From positions 62,001-126,000 of the forward strand of contig NZ_MNBW01000002.1 of the NCBI RefSeq assembly GCF_001879715.1: DNA of 64,000 nt, given 5' to 3'. Below are positions 25,987-35,906 of this stretch, piece by piece. The DNA comes from Nioella nitratireducens. GTDB lineage: Bacteria > Pseudomonadota > Alphaproteobacteria > Rhodobacterales > Rhodobacteraceae. Position 1 is the stretch's first letter; every line of letters starts with the position of its first letter. Under the pieces are notes generated by a model, which saw nothing but the letters and a program-made list of their open reading frames with translations, was not told where the DNA came from and did not search any database. The translations under genes were made by a program, and so were the position numbers.

Positions 25987-27387
25987 CTACAGCCAGGTGT
26001 GGAAGCTGCGGCCCTTCATCGGCTCTTCCAGCGCGACGGCGGCGGGCGCATGGTGCGGCGCGTAGATTTCCAACACCTTCTTCACCGCGTCCGCAAGGCT
26101 CAACTCTTCACTTTCGCCGGTGCGGCGGCTGGTCAGTTCCACGACACCGTTCTTCAGGCCCCGTGGCCCCACGGTGATACGCCACGGCAAACCGACAAGA
26201 TCCATCGACGCGAATTTCGCGCCCGCGCGTTCGTCGCGGTCGTCGTAGAGCGGCTCCAACCCGGCAGCGGTCAGCGCCCCGTAGAGCTTTTCACAGGCAG
26301 CATCGGTGGCCTCGTCGCCCTGGCGCAAGTTGACAATGCCGACATGGAAGGGCGTCACACCCTCGGGCCAGATGATGCCCTTGTCGTCGTGGCTGGCCTC
26401 GATGATCGCGCCCAGAAGGCGGCTGACGCCAATGCCATGGCTGCCCATGTGAACCGGAACCTGCTTGCCATCGGGGCCTTGCACGGTCGCGCCCATCGGT
26501 TCGGAATACTTGGTGCCGAAATAGAAGATCTGGCCAACCTCGATGCCACGCGCCACGCGGCGCCGTTCTTCCGGCACCTCGTTGAAGGCGTCCGCATCAT
26601 GGGTTTCATCCGTGCGGGCGTAGCGCGAGGTAAATTCTTCAAGGATCGCCTGGCACTGTTCCTTGGATTCGTAGTCGATCTCGCGGTCACCGAACTTCAG
26701 GTCGGTAATCTCGGAATCGTAGAACACCTCGGACTCGCCGGTTTCGGCCAGCACCAGGAATTCATGGGTGTCGTCGCCACCAATGGGGCCGGAATCGGCG
26801 CGCATCGGGATCGCTTGCAACCCCATCCGCTCATAGGTGCGCAGGTAGCTGACGAGGTGACGGTTATAGGCGTGAAGCGCGTCTTCCCTGGTCAGGTCGA
26901 AATTGTAGCCGTCCTTCATGTAGAACTCGCGCCCCCGCATCACGCCAAAGCGCGGGCGGATCTCGTCACGGAATTTCCACTGGATGTGATACAGCGTCAG
27001 CGGCAAGTCCTTGTAGCTGGCCACATGGCTGCGGAAGATGTCGGTGATCATCTCTTCGTTGGTGGGACCATACAGCATGTCGCGGTCGTGCCGGTCGCGG
27101 ACGCGCAGCATTTCCTCGCCGTAGTCGTCATAACGACCGGATTCGCGCCACAGGTCGGCGGGTTGCAGCGTCGGCATCAACAAGGGGATGTGCCCGGCGC
27201 GCTGCTGTTCCTCGTGCACAATCGCCTCGATCTTGCGCAGCACCTTGAAGCCAAGCGGCAGCCAGGAATAGATGCCAGCCGCCTGCTGCTTGATCATGCC
27301 GGCGCGCAGCATGTAGCGGTGGCTGACGATCTGGGCTTCGGCTGGGGTTTCTTTCAGAACGGGCAGGAAGTAGCGGGACAGACGCAT
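25987..27387 (-). CDS. proS: Prolyl-tRNA synthetase, short form without editing insertion
   Basis: Class II aminoacyl-tRNA synthetase charging tRNA-Pro, 466 residues. Motif 1 region is [13 protein letters not shown], motif 2 [18 protein letters not shown] begins at about 137, motif 3 [12 protein letters not shown] is at about 316-328, and the anticodon-binding domain is C-terminal. Bacterial ProS of about 570 residues carries an INS editing domain between motifs 2 and 3. This protein lacks it, as usual in alphaproteobacteria, so Ala-tRNA-Pro editing must come from a separate protein. Confidence 0.96.
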   Translation of the reverse strand: MRLSRYFLPVLKETPAEAQIVSHRYMLRAGMIKQQAAGIYSWLPLGFKVLRKIEAIVHEEQQRAGHIPLLMPTLQPADLWRESGRYDDYGEEMLRVRDRHDRDMLYGPTNEEMITDIFRSHVASYKDLPLTLYHIQWKFRDEIRPRFGVMRGREFYMKDGYNFDLTREDALHAYNRHLVSYLRTYERMGLQAIPMRADSGPIGGDDTHEFLVLAETGESEVFYDSEITDLKFGDREIDYESKEQCQAILEEFTSRYARTDETHDADAFNEVPEERRRVARGIEVGQIFYFGTKYSEPMGATVQGPDGKQVPVHMGSHGIGVSRLLGAIIEASHDDKGIIWPEGVTPFHVGIVNLRQGDEATDAACEKLYGALTAAGLEPLYDDRDERAGAKFASMDLVGLPWRITVGPRGLKNGVVELTSRRTGESEELSLADAVKKVLEIYAPHHAPAAVALEEPMKGRSFHTWL

Positions 27388-27446
27388 GTGGGCAGACCTA
27401 TCGGTTGGGTTTGACCCTGATTAGGGGAAAGGGCGCGCGGGGGCAA

Positions 27447-28691
<1,245 letters not shown>

Positions 28692-28782
28692 GGCAAGGTC
28701 CTTTCTGCTCGGCTCGCATCAGGGCCGAGCCTCGGCGCGGTGTCAAGCCGATCCGCAGGACGCATCGCGAAACCGGTCCTTG

Positions 28783-28834
28783 CCCTTCTTCTTGGTAAAA
28801 ATACTCCGGGGAGCGCGAGGGGCAGCGCCCCTCG
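28783..28834 (+). repeat. Intergenic repeat element, copy 2 (core plus GGGGCagcGCCCC hairpin)
   Basis: The core CCCTTCTTCTTGGT, two variable bases, AAATACTCC (28783-28807) is followed by CGAGGGGC-agc-GCCCCTCG (28816-28834). It is the second copy of the element at 16753-16800, here between ppx and pepT and antisense to both. The shared core plus a compensatory-changed hairpin argues for a mobile or selected element rather than chance. Confidence 0.7.
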
Positions 28835-28871
28835 CCCGTGTCGGCGCCGCAAGGCGACGACACCCGGCCGG

Positions 28872-30458
28872 TTAGCCGCCCTTGACCACGGAGTCCGCGC
28901 CGATTGCCCCGGCCAACGCCTTGAACCGGGCCTGCGCCACTTCGCCGAAGAGGTCGCGCCCGGTGTCGGTCTTGAGCCGCAATTCCAGCACGCCTTTCTT
29001 TGGGTAGAGCTTCAATTCCCCATGGTCGAGGGGCCGCTCCAGCGTGAACATGGCCCCGAAGCGCATGGCGCGGCCAAGGATCTCGGCCTCCAGCACGTCC
29101 TTGTCCGACAGCAGCGTAGTCAGGTCCGCGATCTGGGTGCCCTTGCGGCTGGACTTGTAGCGATGCTGCAAAGCCAGCCCCAGAAAGACCCGTTCGGGGT
29201 GGGTCAGCCCGCCAAGGTTGGCGCGGGTGGCGTTGTCGAAACAGACCTCGGCACGATAATCGGGATGGGCCCGCCAACTGACATCATGCAGCAGGCAGGC
29301 TGCCCGCATCACTCGTTTGCGGGCCGGGGTCACGCGCCCGAAGAGCGGCTCGATAAAGCGATACAGCGCCCGGCCAAAGCCCGGCATCCGCGCATTGGCC
29401 AGTTCCATGTGATAGGCCGCCTCGATCAGCGGATCGCGCTGGCGCTGCTCTTCCGACATCTGCTCGTACAAAAGACCTTCGCGGATGCCGTAGGACGAGA
29501 TCGCCACTTCGTCCGGCTTGAAAGCGCGCACCAGTTCCTTGAGCACCAGCGAGGCCAGCGGCACCAGCCGCATCCGCTCGGCGCTGGTGCCGGTATCGCC
29601 GCGCAGGTCGTCCAGATCGGACGTCTCGATGAAGGAGATGGTGTCGCGGATGTCCTTGCGGGTCATCCGATATTCATGCAGCACCTTGAGCGGATAGCCC
29701 CGCCGTTCCATGTCGATCCGCGCAATGGCCCGCCACGACCCGCCCACCAGGAACAGCCGACCGGGCTTGGACGGGAATGTCTCGCCCAGTTCGGAAATGG
29801 TGGCCTTGATCCGCGCCTTTATCGCCTTCTTGCCGCCCTTCAGCCCCTGTAGCTTGAGCGGCCCAAGCGGCGAGGTTTCGCGTTGCCCGACCTGCCCGTC
29901 GCCCAGAAGCTCGGCCAGTTCCATGGACGAGCCGCCGATATCGCAGATCATGCCTTGTGCGCCCGGCCAGCCAAGCAATACCCCCTGCGCAGATAGCCGC
30001 GCCTCTTCGCGCCCATCGACGACATGGATCTTGAGGCCGGTTTCTCGCTCGGCTTCGGCGCGGAACTCCGGCCCGTCCTCGGCCTCTCGCACAGCAGCGG
30101 TGGCCACGGTCACAAGCGTGCTGACGTTCATTCCCTTGGCAAGGGCTGCGAACCGTTTGAGCGCGGCCAAGGCCCGTGGGCGGCCCTCCGACGACAGGCG
30201 CCCGGTTTCCGAGAAGCCGGCGCCAAGCCCGCAGAGGATCTTTTCGTTGTAGAAATAGGCTGGCGAGCGCGCCGCGCCATTGAAGACGACCAACCGGACC
30301 GAGTTAGATCCGATATCAATAACCCCGACCCGGGCCAACGCCCGCGCCTTGGGATCTTCGAACAGAGGAGTGCCGAACAGCCCCCCATCCGCCTTGGTCC
30401 CGGACCCCGCCAGCATCGGGTCCGCCAGTTCGGCTTGTCGCATCATGGCATTGGTCAT
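28872..30458 (-). CDS. ppx: Exopolyphosphatase / pppGpp phosphohydrolase (Ppx/GppA family)
   Basis: Degrades polyphosphate from its ends or hydrolyses pppGpp; 528 residues. The ASKHA-type phosphate loops are VIDIGSNSVRLVVFN at 46-60 and MICDIGGSSMELAEL. A C-terminal HD-like part contains LLHDVSWRAHPDYR. It lies 21 bases after ppk1 on the same strand, the classic ppk-ppx operon, so one unit makes and degrades polyphosphate. Start ATG at 30458; inner ATGs at codons 5-6 are possible. Confidence 0.94.
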   Translation of the reverse strand: MTNAMMRQAELADPMLAGSGTKADGGLFGTPLFEDPKARALARVGVIDIGSNSVRLVVFNGAARSPAYFYNEKILCGLGAGFSETGRLSSEGRPRALAALKRFAALAKGMNVSTLVTVATAAVREAEDGPEFRAEAERETGLKIHVVDGREEARLSAQGVLLGWPGAQGMICDIGGSSMELAELLGDGQVGQRETSPLGPLKLQGLKGGKKAIKARIKATISELGETFPSKPGRLFLVGGSWRAIARIDMERRGYPLKVLHEYRMTRKDIRDTISFIETSDLDDLRGDTGTSAERMRLVPLASLVLKELVRAFKPDEVAISSYGIREGLLYEQMSEEQRQRDPLIEAAYHMELANARMPGFGRALYRFIEPLFGRVTPARKRVMRAACLLHDVSWRAHPDYRAEVCFDNATRANLGGLTHPERVFLGLALQHRYKSSRKGTQIADLTTLLSDKDVLEAEILGRAMRFGAMFTLERPLDHGELKLYPKKGVLELRLKTDTGRDLFGEVAQARFKALAGAIGADSVVKGG

Positions 30459-30479
30459 TGCACGCGGCGGATACGCAGG

Positions 30480-32654
30480 TCAATCGTGCGAATGGGTCAA
30501 TTCCGGCACGTCCTTGGCCCCCGCAGAGCCGCGCCCCGACAGCGACGGATACTGCATGAAGAACCGGTGGCAGGAAAACGGCTTGTCGATCTTGTCCAGA
30601 TCGGGCCGCACGAAGGTGCCATCGGCCTGCAATACCCAGCTTTGCGCCACATCGGCAAGGTTCGCCGCCATGATCTGATCGACGATCTGCGCTTTCACGG
30701 TGGGATTGGTGCATTCCACCAGCGTTTCCACCCGGCGGTTGAGGTTGCGCCCCATCCAGTCTGCCGAGCTGATATAGACGCGTGCCTTTTTCGACGGCAG
30801 CCCCTGCCCGTTGCCGAAGCACACGATCCGGCTGTGTTCCAGGAAGCGGCCAACGATCGACTTGATGCGGATATTCTCGCTCAGGCCCTTCACGCCGGGG
30901 CGCACGCCGCAGATGCCGCGAATGATCAGGTCGATCCGCACCCCAGCCTTGCTCGCCTCGTAGAGTGCGTCGATCACGTCCGGTTCGATCAGGCTGTTCA
31001 TCTTGGCCCAGACCGTCGCGGGCCTGCCTGCCTTGGCGTGGGCGATCTCGGCCTTGAGGCTGTCGAGCAGGGTCTTTTTCATCGACAAAGGCGAGATCGA
31101 CAGGTTCTCCAGCCCCTCGGGCTCGGCATAGCCGCCGACATAGTTGAACACCTTGGTGGCATCGCGCCCAAGCGCGTCGTCGCAGGTGAACAGGCTGAGG
31201 TCGGTGTAGATCCGCGCGGTGATCGGGTGGTAGTTGCCGGTGCCGAAATGGGTATAGGTCACCAGCCGGTCGCCTTCGCGCCGGACCACGGTGCTGATCT
31301 TGGCGTGGGTCTTGTAGTTGATAAAGCCGTAGACCACATGCGCGCCCGCCCGTTCCAGCTTGCGCGACTGGCGGATATTGGCGGCCTCGTCGAACCGGGC
31401 CTTGAGTTCGACCAGCGCGGTCACCGACTTGCCGTTTTCCGCGGCTTCGCAAAGCGCGTCGACGATGGGCGATTCATTCGAGGTCCGGTAAAGCGTCTGC
31501 TTGATCGCCACAACATTGGGATCGCGGGCCGCCTGCGCGAGGAAGCGGATCACCATGTCGAAGGTCTCGTAGGGGTGATGCAGCAGCATGTCCTTTTGCC
31601 GAATGGCCGAGAACATGTCGCCTTCGTGGTCCTGCACCCGTTCCGGCACGCGGGGGGTAAAGCTGGGCCACAGCAGGTCGGGCCGCGCGTCCAGCACAAG
31701 CTCCTTGAGCCGGGCAAGGCCGATCATGCCGCGCACTTCGATCACCTCGTCGCCGCTGACGTCGAGCTGTTCGATGATTTCCTCTTTCAATGAGGCAGGC
31801 GCACCAGCCGAGAATTGCAGACGCACGACATGGCCACGGCGACGGCGCTTGAGCGCGGTTTCAAACTCGCGCACCAGATCCTCGGCCTCTTCCTCGACTT
31901 CGAGATCGCTGTCGCGCAGCACCCGGAAACTGCAAGAGCCGGTCAGCGTGTAGCCCGGAAAAAGCGCGCCGATATGCAGAAGCAGCAGTTCCTCAAGCGG
32001 CAGGAACCGGGCCTCGCCCTCGGGCGCGGGCAGGCGCACGAAGCGGTCGATCTGGGTCGGGATCGGCAACAGGGCCTGCAAGCTGCGCCCATCCTTTTCG
32101 CGCTTCATTTGCAGCGCCAGCGAGAAGCCTTCGTTGGGGATGAAGGGGAACGGATGCGCCGGGTCGATGGCCAGCGGCGACAGCACCGGGAAAACCTTGG
32201 TCAGGAACACCTCTTCCAACGCCTTCTTGTCCGCCGATTTCAGCGCCGAGCGTGTCACGACGGTGATGTTCTCTGCCTCAAGCTCGGCCTTGATCGTGTT
32301 CCATGCCGCCTGCTGCGACTGCATCAGGCGCCGTGCGTCGGCGTTGATCAGCTTGAGTTGCTCGGCCGGGGTGCGGCCATCGTCAGAGGGCGTGGTGTTG
32401 CCCTCGTTGGCCAGTTCGCGCAGGCCCGCGACGCGCACCGTGTAGAACTCATCGAGGTTGGCCGACGAGATCGACACGAAACGCAGGCGTTCCAACAGTG
32501 GCACACGCGGGTTCTCGGACTCTTCCAGAACGCGCCAGTTGAAGGCGAGCCAGCTGAGTTCACGATTGAAGAACCGTTGCGGACCATTGGTCTGCGCCTC
32601 GGGCAATTCGACCGGGTCGGGAAGCGGGGCGTTGAGAAAATCGGCATTGGTCAT
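30480..32654 (-). CDS. ppk1: Polyphosphate kinase 1
   Basis: Peripheral membrane kinase that makes polyphosphate from ATP via a phosphohistidine. Length is 724 residues. It has the N-terminal [19 protein letters not shown] and the phosphoacceptor histidine in NYKTHAK (H450, equivalent to E. coli H435). [16 protein letters not shown] forms the second catalytic block. The ATG at 32654 is chosen because residues further upstream are not family-like. It is followed by ppx and preceded by hdaA, giving an hdaA-ppk1-ppx unit. Confidence 0.96.
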   Translation of the reverse strand: MTNADFLNAPLPDPVELPEAQTNGPQRFFNRELSWLAFNWRVLEESENPRVPLLERLRFVSISSANLDEFYTVRVAGLRELANEGNTTPSDDGRTPAEQLKLINADARRLMQSQQAAWNTIKAELEAENITVVTRSALKSADKKALEEVFLTKVFPVLSPLAIDPAHPFPFIPNEGFSLALQMKREKDGRSLQALLPIPTQIDRFVRLPAPEGEARFLPLEELLLLHIGALFPGYTLTGSCSFRVLRDSDLEVEEEAEDLVREFETALKRRRRGHVVRLQFSAGAPASLKEEIIEQLDVSGDEVIEVRGMIGLARLKELVLDARPDLLWPSFTPRVPERVQDHEGDMFSAIRQKDMLLHHPYETFDMVIRFLAQAARDPNVVAIKQTLYRTSNESPIVDALCEAAENGKSVTALVELKARFDEAANIRQSRKLERAGAHVVYGFINYKTHAKISTVVRREGDRLVTYTHFGTGNYHPITARIYTDLSLFTCDDALGRDATKVFNYVGGYAEPEGLENLSISPLSMKKTLLDSLKAEIAHAKAGRPATVWAKMNSLIEPDVIDALYEASKAGVRIDLIIRGICGVRPGVKGLSENIRIKSIVGRFLEHSRIVCFGNGQGLPSKKARVYISSADWMGRNLNRRVETLVECTNPTVKAQIVDQIMAANLADVAQSWVLQADGTFVRPDLDKIDKPFSCHRFFMQYPSLSGRGSAGAKDVPELTHSHD

Positions 32655-32696
32655 GGGGGCGTCCGATAGTGCTGACGTGTGACAAGAGCGTGACAA

Positions 32697-33365
32697 TCAA
32701 TCCGCCATTTCTGCAAGCAGCGTAGCGATCATCGGTTTGGTCGGCCGCGTCTTATCACGAAGTGCGCGGGCATCTATGGCCTCGATCAGCCGCCGGGCAG
32801 CGGCGAAAGAACGCTCCATCCGCAGCAGCGCGTAGGACATCAGGTCGGGGCCAAGGGCAAGCTGGCGATCGGCGGCAAGCTTGACCATGACAGCAGCAAG
32901 CAGGGCATCGTCCGGCGCGTCCAGTTGCAAGACGCCCGCTTGCTGAATACGGCTTTTCAGATCGGGCAGCGTGACCGGCCATCGTGCGGGCGCAAGGCGC
33001 GCGGTCAACAGCAGCCGCCCCCCTTGCCCCACCACGGCGTTGTGCAGATGGAACAACGCGGTCTCGGCGGCCTCGCCCTCGAGTCGGTCGGCATCCTCGA
33101 CCACCAGCATCGGGCCCGGCGCCTCGGGTGTCAGCCCCGCCACCGATGCGCCCTCGATCACCTCGGCACCGGTCATCGCGGCCCAGACATGGGCCAGATG
33201 CGTCTTGCCCGACGCCTCGGGACCGGCCAGCACCATCTTTCCATGCGGCCAGTCCTGCCAGCCATCGATTCCGGCAACCGCCACGGCATTTGCAGACGAG
33301 ACGAAAAAGTCGTCGCGCCCCAGTGCGGTGCGAATTGGCAGGTCCAGAATAAGTTGCTCGGCCAT
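32697..33365 (-). CDS. hdaA: DnaA-related replication regulator HdaA
   Basis: A 222-residue AAA+-type protein of the DnaA/Hda family that stimulates hydrolysis of DnaA-ATP to limit re-initiation. It has a beta-clamp-binding type motif at the N-terminus (QLILDLP, residues 4-10), Walker A GPEASGKTH, Walker B LVVEDADRL and no C-terminal DNA-binding domain. It is placed between the AI-2E-type permease and ppk1 on the same strand; in Caulobacter HdaA is likewise near ppk. Confidence 0.9.
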   Translation of the reverse strand: MAEQLILDLPIRTALGRDDFFVSSANAVAVAGIDGWQDWPHGKMVLAGPEASGKTHLAHVWAAMTGAEVIEGASVAGLTPEAPGPMLVVEDADRLEGEAAETALFHLHNAVVGQGGRLLLTARLAPARWPVTLPDLKSRIQQAGVLQLDAPDDALLAAVMVKLAADRQLALGPDLMSYALLRMERSFAAARRLIEAIDARALRDKTRPTKPMIATLLAEMAD

Positions 33366-33368
33366 GGC

Positions 33369-34445
33369 TCAGCTATCGTCGTCTTGGCCTGCGGCTTCAA
33401 GCCCTTTGTAAAGCCGCCCCTCTCGGTATTGCGACAGGCCATAGCGCACCAGCACCCCGATCATCGCCGCCATCGGGACAGCCACCAGCATCCCCACGAA
33501 GCCAAAGAGCGAGCCGAAGGCGGCAAGCGCAAAGAGCAGCCAAACCGGGTGCAACCCGACCGAGCTGCCGACGAGGTTCGGCGTCAGGATATTGCCCTCG
33601 ACCGCCTGCCCGATGACGAAGATCGCGGCGACCGCAATGATCCAGCCCCATTGCCCCCAGAACTGGAACAGGGCCAGCCCCACCGACAAGACCCCCCCCA
33701 CCATTGCACCGACATAGGGAATGAAGGTCAGCAAGCCCGCCGTCAGCCCCACCACAAGGCCGAATTGCAGCCCCACCAGCATCAGCGCAATGGCATAGAA
33801 CGTGCCAAGGATCAGGCAGACCGTCCCCTGCCCGCGCACGAAACTGGCCAGCGTCTTGTCGATGTCTGCCGCCAGCCGCCGGATCACCGGGGCATGGTCG
33901 CGCGGCAAAAGCTCATCAATTGCGGCGGTCATCCGGTCCCAGTCCAACAGCAGGTAAAACGCTACCACCGGAGAGACCACCAGCACCACCAGCCCGTTCA
34001 GTGCCGACGTGGCCGAGGACAGGACCGATGACATGACCGAGCCGATCTGCGACCGTGCCGAGGCCAGAATATCAGCCACGGCCTGCCGCACCACCGACTG
34101 CTCGTTGAACAGTGACGGGAACTGGTCGGCGGTAAAGCCGCGCACGGTTTCATAGAGATCGGGCGCGGTCTGCACCAGCGCGATGATCTGGCTGATCAGC
34201 AAGGGCAGGACCAGCACCAGCGTCAGGATGCCAAGCAGCACCACGATGGCGAAGATCACCACCGTAGCCGTGATGCGGGACAAGCCGCGCCGTTCCAGCT
34301 TGTCGGCCAACGGGTCGAGACAATAGGCAATCGCACCGCCCACCACGAAGGGCAGCAACACCTGCCCGAGGAACCACATCAGCAGAAAGAACACCGCCGT
34401 AGCGATCCCCCAGATCGTCGCTTGCTGTTTTACGGGCAGGGCCAT
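33369..34445 (-). CDS. AI-2E family transporter (PerM/YhhT type)
   Basis: Inner-membrane protein of 358 residues with about eight helices: two at the N-terminus (12-45), then a long amphipathic central part (about 90-150), then a helical bundle with LTFIPYVGAMVGG and GNILTPNLVGSSVGLHPVWLL signatures of the family. Known members export AI-2 or act as Na+/Li+ antiporters. The stop is 3 bases before hdaA starts, so coupling is likely. Divergent from nhaA, which is suggestive for a cation role (inference). Confidence 0.88.
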   Translation of the reverse strand: MALPVKQQATIWGIATAVFFLLMWFLGQVLLPFVVGGAIAYCLDPLADKLERRGLSRITATVVIFAIVVLLGILTLVLVLPLLISQIIALVQTAPDLYETVRGFTADQFPSLFNEQSVVRQAVADILASARSQIGSVMSSVLSSATSALNGLVVLVVSPVVAFYLLLDWDRMTAAIDELLPRDHAPVIRRLAADIDKTLASFVRGQGTVCLILGTFYAIALMLVGLQFGLVVGLTAGLLTFIPYVGAMVGGVLSVGLALFQFWGQWGWIIAVAAIFVIGQAVEGNILTPNLVGSSVGLHPVWLLFALAAFGSLFGFVGMLVAVPMAAMIGVLVRYGLSQYREGRLYKGLEAAGQDDDS

Positions 34446-34506
34446 CTTGGCTGCGTCCTATGCTGGAATCCGCACGCAGTGCGCGCGGCTGTGTCTGCCC
34501 CAAGCT

Positions 34507-34527
34507 GCCCGCCTGTCGCGGGCTTTT
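34507..34527 (+). terminator. Terminator-like hairpin in the nhaA upstream region
   Basis: GCCCGC (34507-34512), loop CTGTC, GCGGGC (34518-34523) and then four T on the plus strand. No plus-strand gene lies upstream, so it is either an attenuator within a long nhaA leader or an insulator between the divergent genes. Confidence 0.5.
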
Positions 34528-34547
34528 CAAGCCAAGCCAGCGCCCGG

Positions 34548-34651
34548 GGCGGTATTTTCGCCACTATGGATCGAATTTCCGACAAAAATCGTTGAATACC
34601 GCCTCTCACCCCCCATCTGCCTACTCGAACAGATAATTCTCAGGGGACAAC
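34548..34651 (+). promoter_or_regulatory. Structured nhaA leader, candidate cation-sensing riboswitch
   Basis: GGCGGTATT (34548-34556) pairs perfectly with AATACCGCC (34595-34603), enclosing 38 nt that can form a TTCG/CGAA stem. Downstream, CCCCATCTG (34611-34619) can pair with CAGAT (34630-34634) and GGGG (34643-34646). The latter is the ribosome-binding site 6 bases before the ATG. Aptamer plus SD-sequestering stem is a typical translational switch layout. Li+-responsive nhaA-I and nhaA-II RNAs are known before nhaA genes; membership is not established here. Confidence 0.5.
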
Positions 34652-35842
34652 ATGCTGCTACGCGCCATTGACAGGTTTTTTTCACATGAAGCTTCGGGCG
34701 GGATTTTATTGGGCCTGTCGGCCATCGCTGCCCTGATCGTGGCCAATACCGGCCTGCAACCGTTGTATGACTGGCTGCTAAACCTGCCTTTTGCAGTCAC
34801 GCTGAACGGCGACGGGCTGGAAAAACCCCTGATCCTGTGGATCAACGACGGGCTGATGGCGATCTTCTTCTTCCTCATCGGGTTGGAACTGAAACGCGAA
34901 ATCCTTGAAGGCAAGCTCAAGAACCCGCGCGATGTGATCCTGCCGGGCCTTGCCGCCGTGGGCGGCATGGCCGTGCCGGCGGTGGTCTTCGCGTTTTTCA
35001 ACTGGGGCAACCCCGAGACCATCAGCGGATGGGCAATCCCCGCCGCCACCGACATTGCCTTCGCGCTCGGCGTGCTGGCCCTTGTGGGTTCTCGCGTGCC
35101 GGCCGCGCTCAAGGTGTTCCTGCTGACGCTGGCCATTCTCGATGACCTGGGCGCCATCGTGATCATTGCGCTGTTCTACACGGCTGACCTCAAGACCACC
35201 TACCTGATGCTGGCGCTGCTGCCGCTGGCCGCGATGCTTTGGATGAACATGAAGGGCGCGCACCGGGTGGCACCAATCCTGTTGCTTGGTTTGGTGCTGT
35301 GGGTTCTGGTGCTGAAATCGGGCGTTCACGCAACGCTGGCTGGTGTTATCACCGCCTTCCTGATCCCGCTCAAGGACAAGTGGGGCAAATCTCCGCTGCA
35401 CGCGCTGGAGCATGGGCTCTCACCCTATGTCCTGTTCTTCATCGTGCCGGTTTTCGCCTTTGCCAATGCGGGCGTGGCACTGGACAGCATTGCCCTGTCC
35501 GACATGCTGGCCCCGCTGCCCCTGGGCATCGCGCTTGGCCTTGTCATCGGCAAGCAGGTGGGCGTGTTCGGCATGGCGTGGCTGGTGGTGAAGCTGGGCT
35601 TTGCGCAACTGCCGAACGCGGTGACGTGGCTGCATATCTACGGTCTGGCCTGTCTTGCGGGTATCGGCTTTACCATGTCGCTGTTCATCGGGTCGCTCAG
35701 CTTTGCCGATCCAGCGATGATGGACGCGGTCCGCTTGGGCGTGCTCTCGGGGTCACTGGTGTCGGGGCTGCTCGGCTATGCGGTTCTTCGCTTCAGCAGT
35801 GCCCCGGCGGAAGACACCGCCGCCCCGGCCGTCATTCGCTGA
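34652..35842 (+). CDS. nhaA: Na+/H+ antiporter NhaA
   Basis: Electrogenic inner-membrane Na+(Li+)/H+ antiporter controlling pH and sodium, 396 residues and about 12 helices. The ion-site aspartates are visible: D134 in PAATDIAFALG and D164-D165 in LAILDDLGAIV (E. coli D133, D163, D164). The C-terminal helix GLACLAGIGFTMSLFIG is family-typical. GGGGA lies a few bases before the ATG, and the leader is structured. A strong bidirectional terminator follows. Consistent with a marine organism. Confidence 0.96.
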   Translation: MLLRAIDRFFSHEASGGILLGLSAIAALIVANTGLQPLYDWLLNLPFAVTLNGDGLEKPLILWINDGLMAIFFFLIGLELKREILEGKLKNPRDVILPGLAAVGGMAVPAVVFAFFNWGNPETISGWAIPAATDIAFALGVLALVGSRVPAALKVFLLTLAILDDLGAIVIIALFYTADLKTTYLMLALLPLAAMLWMNMKGAHRVAPILLLGLVLWVLVLKSGVHATLAGVITAFLIPLKDKWGKSPLHALEHGLSPYVLFFIVPVFAFANAGVALDSIALSDMLAPLPLGIALGLVIGKQVGVFGMAWLVVKLGFAQLPNAVTWLHIYGLACLAGIGFTMSLFIGSLSFADPAMMDAVRLGVLSGSLVSGLLGYAVLRFSSAPAEDTAAPAVIR

Positions 35843-35858
35843 CCACTGTCAGATCACG

Positions 35859-35889
35859 AAAAAGGCCCCGCAAATCACGGGGCCTTTTT
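35859..35889. terminator. Bidirectional rho-independent terminator between nhaA and scpA
   Basis: AAAAAGGCCCCG (35859-35870) pairs perfectly with CGGGGCCTTTTT (35878-35889) around a seven-base loop. The flanking A- and T-runs allow termination on both strands, of nhaA from the left and of scpA from the right. Confidence 0.9.
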
Positions 35890-35906
35890 AACATGTCCTC
35901 TGGCAC

